From positions 1 to 20,459 of the forward strand of contig JBDSRN010000102.1 in the NCBI GenBank assembly GCA_039929265.1: 20,459 bases of DNA, given 5' to 3'. This DNA comes from ZC4RG30 sp039929265. Lineage in GTDB: Bacteria > Pseudomonadota > Gammaproteobacteria > Steroidobacterales > Steroidobacteraceae. The notes below the pieces were generated by a model, which did not search any database, was not told where the DNA came from, and saw nothing but the letters and a program-made list of their open reading frames with translations. Within the stretch, counting starts at the first letter, position 1. Each line of letters opens with the position of its first letter. The position numbers and the translations under genes were made by a program. Below, in pieces: positions 15,854-20,459 of this stretch.

Positions 15854-17319
15854 GTATTGGTACCTTCGCGTCCGTAGCGATCCTCGAAGCGCACGATGTC
15901 GTCCTCGCCAAGGTAGCCGCCCGACTGCACTTCGATGATGTGCAGCTCGATCTTGCCCGGATTCTCCACGCGATGCTTCACGCCCACCGGAATGTAAGTG
16001 GACTGGTTCTCCTCCAGCAGGAACACCTCTTCGCCGCGCGTGATACGCGCAGTGCCCGACACCACGATCCAGTGCTCGGCGCGATGATGGTGCAATTGCA
16101 GTGACAGCACGGCACCCGGCTTCACCGTCAGACGCTTCACCTGGAAGCGATCGCCATTGTCGATGCTGTCATAGCTGCCCCACGGGCGTGCCACTTCACG
16201 ATGCAACGAGTGTTCGTAGCGACCATCGGCCTTCAACTGCGCGACCAGCTTCTTCACGTCCTGCACGCGATCTTTCGGAGCAATCAGCACTGCGTCCTTG
16301 GTCTCGACTACTACGTGGTCCTTCAGGCCCACGGCAGCGACGAGCCGGCTCCCGGAATACAGATAGCAGCCGCTGCTGTCCTCGGCGCGCACGTCGCCGT
16401 GAGTCACATTGCCGCGCGCGTCCGCAGGACTCGCTTCGTGCAGTGCGGACCAGGAACCGACGTCGCTCCAGCCCGCATCAAGCGATACCACGACGGCGTC
16501 GGTGGTTTTCTCCATAACCGCGTAGTCGATTGAATCGCTGCGACAAGTCGCGAAGAGCTTCGGATCGACGCGTGTGAAATCAAGGTCCGCGGTTGCGGCA
16601 GTAAGTGCAGCCTGCACCGTCTGCGCGATGTCCGGCGCGAACTTCGCCAGCTCTTCGAGATAGCGGCTCGCCTTGAACAAGAACATGCCGCTGTTCCAGA
16701 GGTACTCGCCCGTGGCAATGAACTCCTGCGCGCGCGCCTCAGTGGGCTTCTCCACGAATTGCGCGATGCGATGCACGGTGCCGTCAGCGGCGCCGCGACG
16801 GATGTAACCGTAGCCGGTCTCCGGCTTGCGCGGTACGATGCCGAAAGCCACGAGACGACCAGCCTGCGCGGCAGGCAGCGCCAGACGCACGGCGGCACGG
16901 AATTTCTCGGGATCCGTGATGACATGATCGGCGGGCAGCACGAGCAGCACGGCCTCGCCCGGCGGCGTGGCCGCAGCATCGCTGCGGCGGCGCGTGGGCT
17001 GCTTCTGCGTTGCAACTGGTCCCAGTGCGGCGAATGCCGCCAGGGCAATGGCAGGGGCGGTATTGCGACCGACCGGCTCCAGCATGATCGAGCGCGGTTC
17101 GATAGCGATTCGACGCAACTGCTCGGCGACAAGGAAGCGATGCGCCTCGTTGCATACGACCAGCGGATCAGCGGCGTCCAGGCCGGCCAGACGCGTTACC
17201 GTGTCCTGTAGCATGGTCTGCTTGCCGATGAGGTTGAGCAGCTGCTTCGGATACAGCTCGCGCGACAGCGGCCAGAGGCGCGTACCCGCGCCGCCGGACA
17301 GTATTACCGGGATCAGCAT
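15850..17319 (-). CDS. manC: Bifunctional mannose-1-phosphate guanylyltransferase / mannose-6-phosphate isomerase
   Basis: Converts fructose-6-phosphate to mannose-6-phosphate and mannose-1-phosphate to GDP-mannose, the steps on either side of ManB. 489 residues, close to the usual 470-480. The N-terminal nucleotidyltransferase has GGAGTRLWPLSRELYPKQ (from residue 9), LVLPADHVI, TGYGYIRRG and FVEKP. The C-terminal cupin isomerase has RPWGSYDSID, the metal-site HHH at 410-412 in LQLHHHRAEHWIVVSG, and YIPVGVKHRVENPG. A basic, low-complexity stretch (KQPTRRRSDAAATPPGE) just before LVLPADH looks like a lineage-specific insertion. The start is ATG 17319, one base after the ugd stop, so translation is probably coupled. 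A longer reading from 17466 would overlap ugd by about 145 bases and has no family support. Confidence 0.95.
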   Translation of the reverse strand: MLIPVILSGGAGTRLWPLSRELYPKQLLNLIGKQTMLQDTVTRLAGLDAADPLVVCNEAHRFLVAEQLRRIAIEPRSIMLEPVGRNTAPAIALAAFAALGPVATQKQPTRRRSDAAATPPGEAVLLVLPADHVITDPEKFRAAVRLALPAAQAGRLVAFGIVPRKPETGYGYIRRGAADGTVHRIAQFVEKPTEARAQEFIATGEYLWNSGMFLFKASRYLEELAKFAPDIAQTVQAALTAATADLDFTRVDPKLFATCRSDSIDYAVMEKTTDAVVVSLDAGWSDVGSWSALHEASPADARGNVTHGDVRAEDSSGCYLYSGSRLVAAVGLKDHVVVETKDAVLIAPKDRVQDVKKLVAQLKADGRYEHSLHREVARPWGSYDSIDNGDRFQVKRLTVKPGAVLSLQLHHHRAEHWIVVSGTARITRGEEVFLLEENQSTYIPVGVKHRVENPGKIELHIIEVQSGGYLGEDDIVRFEDRYGREGTNT

Positions 17320-17320
17320 G

Positions 17321-18712
17321 CTATTGCTTGGCAGCGGCAGCCAACGCGACGGGCCTGTCGGTGGCACGGCGCGTGAGGCTCGGCCCGCGCCGCGCGCGCC
17401 CGATGGCGTAGTACGTGAAGCCCATGCGGCTGACGAGATCGGGGTTGTACAGATTGCGACCATCAAAGATCGCCGCGTTCTTCAGGGTCGCCTTTAGCAG
17501 ATCGAAATCCGGGCTGCGGAATTCCTTCCACTCTGTCGCGATGACGAGCGCATCGGCACCCCGCGCCGCGTCATAGGCGGATTCAACCAGCGTGAGCGAA
17601 GGCTCGTTCGCGTAAATGTGTTTGGCTTCCTTCATCGCAACCGGATCGAACGCGCGCACTTTCGCACCCGCCTTGATCAGTTCATCGATGATCACGCGTG
17701 CCGGCGCTTCGCGCATGTCGTCGGTGTTGGGCTTGAATGCGAGGCCCCACAACGCAATGGTGAGCCCCTTGAGCTCGCCATTGAAGTAGTCGCTCAACTT
17801 GCTGACGAGCACGCCCTTCTGGCGATCGTTCACCTCTTCCACGGCCTCGAGGATCTTCGCCTGGTACTTCACCTCGCGCGCCGAGCCCACGAGCGCGCGC
17901 ACGTCCTTCGGGAAGCAGGAGCCACCGTAACCGGTGCCGGGATAGATGAAGCTGTAGCCTATGCGCGGATCCGAACCGATGCCGATACGCACTGCCTCGA
18001 TATCGGCGCCGACGCGCTCGGCGATCATCGACAGCTCGTTCATGAAACTGATCTTGGTCGCGAGCATCGCGTTCGCCGCGTACTTGGTGAGTTCCGCCGA
18101 ACGAATGTCCATGACGATGAAGCGATCGTGATTGCGCGTGAACGGCTCGTACAGCGCGCGAAGCAGCTCCATCGTGCGGGGGTTGTCGGTGCCAACGATC
18201 ACGCGGTCAGGCTTCATGAAGTCCGCAATCGCAGCGCCTTCCTTGAGGAATTCGGGATTCGATACGACGTCGAAATCGATCGCTGCCTGGCGCACGTCGA
18301 GCGCACCTTGTACCGCGAACCGCACCTTGTCGGACGTGCCCACCGGCACGGTCGACTTGGTCATCACGATTGCGTAGCGATCCAGATGCGTGCCGATGGT
18401 CTTCGCCACGGCCAGCACGTACTTGAGGTCGGCAGAGCCGTCTTCGCCAGGCGGCGTCCCCACGGCGATCAGAATGAACAGACCATGCGCGATGCCCTTC
18501 GGCGCGTCCGTCGTGAACTCGAGCCGACCTGCCTTCATGTTGTTGGCGATCAAGGCGTCCAAGCCGGGCTCATGGATGGGCACTTCGCCCTTGTTGAGAC
18601 GCTCGATCTTTCCGGCGTCCACGTCGACGCAGATGACGTGATTGCCCGCGTCCGCCAGACAGGCACCCGTGACGAGGCCCACGTAACCGGACCCGAAAAT
18701 TGTGACGCGCAT
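17321..18712 (-). CDS. ugd: UDP-glucose 6-dehydrogenase
   Basis: Oxidises UDP-glucose to UDP-glucuronate with two NAD+; cytoplasmic; supplies acidic sugars for exopolysaccharide or lipid A and O-antigen modification. 463 residues. It has the NAD-binding GSGYVGLVTGACLADAGNHV, the STVPVGTSDKV loop, the catalytic Cys266 in YGGSCFPKDVRALV, and the C-terminal UDP-binding region LWGLAFKPNTDDMREAP, ending normally at FTYYAIGR. About 25 further residues, basic then alanine-rich, extend past the usual end. ATG 18712 is chosen over the adjacent GTG 18715 because AAGGA lies seven bases before the ATG. It is followed after one base by manC. A related GDP-mannose dehydrogenase is less likely because the CFPKD context is that of Ugd. 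Confidence 0.95.
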   Translation of the reverse strand: MRVTIFGSGYVGLVTGACLADAGNHVICVDVDAGKIERLNKGEVPIHEPGLDALIANNMKAGRLEFTTDAPKGIAHGLFILIAVGTPPGEDGSADLKYVLAVAKTIGTHLDRYAIVMTKSTVPVGTSDKVRFAVQGALDVRQAAIDFDVVSNPEFLKEGAAIADFMKPDRVIVGTDNPRTMELLRALYEPFTRNHDRFIVMDIRSAELTKYAANAMLATKISFMNELSMIAERVGADIEAVRIGIGSDPRIGYSFIYPGTGYGGSCFPKDVRALVGSAREVKYQAKILEAVEEVNDRQKGVLVSKLSDYFNGELKGLTIALWGLAFKPNTDDMREAPARVIIDELIKAGAKVRAFDPVAMKEAKHIYANEPSLTLVESAYDAARGADALVIATEWKEFRSPDFDLLKATLKNAAIFDGRNLYNPDLVSRMGFTYYAIGRARRGPSLTRRATDRPVALAAAAKQ

Positions 18713-18719
18713 CACTAAA

Positions 18720-18724
18720 TCCTT
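18720..18724 (-). promoter_or_regulatory. Ribosome binding site for ugd
   Basis: AAGGA on the minus strand, seven bases before ATG 18712 and four before GTG 18715; the spacing favours ATG. Confidence 0.65.
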
Positions 18725-18765
18725 GAATAAAAAGGTAGTTTTTACTAGTTGTTAAATCTAAAGCA
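18725..18765 (-). promoter_or_regulatory. AT-rich leader before ugd, possible internal promoter
   Basis: A sharply AT-rich stretch in GC-rich surroundings. TTAACA (18750-18755) and TTTTAT (18727-18732) are 17 bases apart and resemble -35/-10 elements, but initiation from them would remove the ugd ribosome site, so this pairing is doubtful. Some promoter or regulatory function is plausible on composition alone. Confidence 0.3.
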
Positions 18766-18790
18766 GGCGCCCGGTGCAGTAAAGGGCGCC
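18766..18790 (-). terminator. GC-rich hairpin between the dehydratase gene and ugd
   Basis: Arms GGCGCCC and GGGCGCC pair perfectly over 7 bases with an 11-base loop, 37 bases after the upstream stop. On the minus strand it is followed by TGCTTTAGATTT, only a weak T-tract. It could be an attenuating terminator or an mRNA-stabilising structure between two operon genes. Confidence 0.4.
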
Positions 18791-18827
18791 GGTTTCAACT
18801 TCGGACGCCAGGGCAATGACCACCTGC

Positions 18828-20459
18828 TCAGACGGGGGAGTCGCTCTGACCCCGGGCGATGTAATCCGCATGCCGGCGGGTGGGCAGGACCGTGACCTTG
18901 GCATCGCCGCGCACCACGGACTGTGCCTTGCGCGTCCAGACCTGATCCTGCGAATCCGGCCGCGCGTGATATTCCGCGACGGCCTCCGACAGCCGAGTGA
19001 TCGCCCGCGGACAGTCGTAGTTGACGAGCGCGATGAGCAGGTCGTCGAGCAGATGCTTGACCCGATCCCACGGCAGCGAGTGCTCGATCGCACGCAGGAT
19101 GCGCGGATGATCGGTGCCCGTAACGCTCGAGCCGATCAGCAGCTCCTCGTACAGCTTCTCTGCGGTACGCAGACCCGTGTACGTGATCTGGATGTCCCCA
19201 TCGGGGTTGTTGTCATCGCGCACGGAGAGGCCCATGAGGCTGATCAGCCTGCGCGCGAGGTCGTCGATGCGATGCGGCTGCCCCATGTCGAGCACGAACA
19301 CGTCCCCACCCTTGCCCATTGCGCCGGCCTGGATGACGAGCTGAGCGGCCTCGGGAATCGTCATGAAATAGCGGATGACCTCCGGATGCGTCACGGTCAC
19401 CGGTCCGCCATTGCGAATCTGCTCGCGGAACAGCGGCACCACCGAGCCGGAGGAATCCAGCACGTTGCCGAAGCGCACTATCGAGAATCGCGTTGTGGTG
19501 CTGCGCGACTGCAGCGCCTGAAGAACCAGCTCCGCGAAGCGCTTCGTCGCGCCCATGATGTTCGCGGGGTTCACGGCCTTGTCAGTGGAGATCAGCACAA
19601 AGGTTTCGACGCCGGTCTCCAGCGCCGCCTCGGCCGTGTACCACGTCGTGATGACGTTATTGTGCAGGCCCTCGATGACGTTGTGCTCGACGATCGGCAC
19701 GTGCTTGTACGCCGCCGCGTGATACACGGTCTGCACGCCGTAGGTGGACATGACCTCGCGCATACGCGCCTTGCTGTGAGCATTGCCGAGCAGGCTCAGG
19801 ATCTCCACTGGCACCGCAGCGCGCTCCGCGTTCTGCTTCAGCTCGTTTTCGATCGTGTACAGCGCGATCTCGGACATCTCGAACAGCACGAGACGGCGTG
19901 GCGCGCAGGTAAGGATCTGCCGGCACAGCTCGGAGCCGATCGACCCGCCGGCACCGGTGACCATCACCGACTTGCCCTGGATACAGGAGCGGAACAGCTC
20001 TGCGTTAGGCGCGACCGGATCGCGGCCGAGCAAGTCATTCACGTCCACGTCACGCAACTCGTCGATGCGCGCGTTGCCCGCAATGATGTCCGACAACTCG
20101 GGCAGCGACTGCACGTGGACGCCGTACGGTTCCAGGGACGTCAGGATCTCGCGCCGACGGCGTCGCGAGGCGGCAGGCATTGCCAGCAGCACTCGCGTAA
20201 CGCCCCGTTCCTCGATCAGCCACGGCAGCTTGTCCGGGCCGTAGACCGTGATGCCGTTGATGTGATTGCCCTGCAGCGTGCGCTTGTCGTCGATGAAGGC
20301 GACCGGCGCGAACTCCGGGCTGCTCTGCAGCACCGACAGCAGTCGCGCGCCCGCTTCGCCCGAACCATAGATCGCGACACGTTCGGCTTTGCGGGTGCTG
20401 AAGCCGAAGAAGAAGAACAGGTAGCGCACTAGCGAGCGGCTGCCCGCGACGTAGATCAG
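18828..20459 (-). CDS. CapD/WbpM/FlaA1-family nucleotide-sugar dehydratase/epimerase (partial, N-terminus beyond right edge)
   Basis: 543 residues plus stop are visible; the frame is open through the right edge. Complete family members are about 600-660 residues and begin with four membrane helices, of which only the end is seen here (the FFFF-containing stretch near 20410). A first nucleotide-binding fold (VAIYGSGEAGARLL) is followed by the catalytic short-chain dehydrogenase fold with VTGAGGSIGSELCRQI, YHAAAYKHVPIVE, ISTDKAVNPANIMGATKR and RFGNVLDSSGSVVPLF. Membrane-bound members convert UDP-GlcNAc to a 4-keto-6-deoxy sugar, a first step to QuiNAc, FucNAc or bacillosamine. Here it stands upstream of ugd, manC and manB, consistent with a surface-polysaccharide cluster extending to the right. 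An upstream in-frame GTG at 20429 exists but is internal, not the start. The exact product sugar cannot be told. Confidence 0.9.
   Translation of the reverse strand: MIYVAGSRSLVRYLFFFFGFSTRKAERVAIYGSGEAGARLLSVLQSSPEFAPVAFIDDKRTLQGNHINGITVYGPDKLPWLIEERGVTRVLLAMPAASRRRRREILTSLEPYGVHVQSLPELSDIIAGNARIDELRDVDVNDLLGRDPVAPNAELFRSCIQGKSVMVTGAGGSIGSELCRQILTCAPRRLVLFEMSEIALYTIENELKQNAERAAVPVEILSLLGNAHSKARMREVMSTYGVQTVYHAAAYKHVPIVEHNVIEGLHNNVITTWYTAEAALETGVETFVLISTDKAVNPANIMGATKRFAELVLQALQSRSTTTRFSIVRFGNVLDSSGSVVPLFREQIRNGGPVTVTHPEVIRYFMTIPEAAQLVIQAGAMGKGGDVFVLDMGQPHRIDDLARRLISLMGLSVRDDNNPDGDIQITYTGLRTAEKLYEELLIGSSVTGTDHPRILRAIEHSLPWDRVKHLLDDLLIALVNYDCPRAITRLSEAVAEYHARPDSQDQVWTRKAQSVVRGDAKVTVLPTRRHADYIARGQSDSPV

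Noticed and set aside
17320..17466. N-terminal extension of ManC
   Set aside because: It would overlap the ugd C-terminal coding region; ManC proteins start at about MLIPVILSGGAGTRLWP.
18727..18755. TTAACA-17-TTTTAT as a definite ugd promoter
   Set aside because: The start point would fall at about 18720 and cut off the AAGGA ribosome site, so it is kept only as a weak possibility.
18816..20432. 538-codon plus-strand frame opposite the dehydratase gene
   Set aside because: Antisense shadow of a well-supported gene; no motifs.
1..20459. tRNA, rRNA, transposon ends, CRISPR repeats, attachment sites
   Set aside because: None seen on reading both strands; the window is almost fully coding with no repeat arrays or transposase motifs. 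A covariance-model RNA search was not possible.

Overview
The window is GC-rich, tightly packed bacterial DNA with nine or more genes on two strands and almost no intergenic space. The gene types (bacterial alpha-2-macroglobulin with PbpC, a CpsG-type phosphomannomutase, bifunctional ManC, a CHASE3 sensor kinase with an EAL regulator) point to a Gram-negative proteobacterium, most likely a high-GC gammaproteobacterium. That assignment is an inference; there is no rRNA or other marker gene. I saw no tRNA, rRNA, insertion sequence, CRISPR array or attachment site.

Left block (1-7977, minus strand, transcribed right to left): a MotA/TolQ/ExbB-type proton-channel protein, then a very large thioester-containing alpha-2-macroglobulin (CTEQ motif), then penicillin-binding protein 1C, which runs off the left edge. 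The last two overlap by four bases (TTGA). The macroglobulin-PbpC pair is a known envelope-defence arrangement: the macroglobulin traps proteases that enter the periplasm and PbpC repairs peptidoglycan. The ExbB-like gene in front has no ExbD/TolR partner in the window.

Middle block (8120-14503, plus strand): succinate-semialdehyde dehydrogenase (gabD), a CHASE3-PAS histidine kinase, a small Rcp1-like response regulator, and a REC-PAS-GAF-GGDEF-EAL protein whose GGDEF site is degenerate while the EAL site is intact. gabD overlaps the kinase by GTGA and the kinase overlaps the small regulator by ATGA, so all four look co-transcribed. The output is probably lowering of c-di-GMP.

Right block (14504-20459, minus strand): a CapD/WbpM/FlaA1-type nucleotide-sugar dehydratase (N-terminus beyond the right edge), ugd, bifunctional manC, and manB. 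These make UDP-glucuronate, GDP-mannose precursors and a modified UDP-amino sugar, so this is the precursor end of an exopolysaccharide or O-antigen cluster. manB meets the EAL gene head-on with the two stop codons directly abutting (TGATCA). The only clear AT-rich gap is in front of ugd and holds a hairpin.

No single gene here is of an unknown family. The points most worth following up are the orphan ExbB-like gene coupled to macroglobulin/PbpC, the apparently leaderless start of the macroglobulin, the coupling of gabD to a c-di-GMP signalling operon, and the repeated use of TTG starts in TTGA overlaps.
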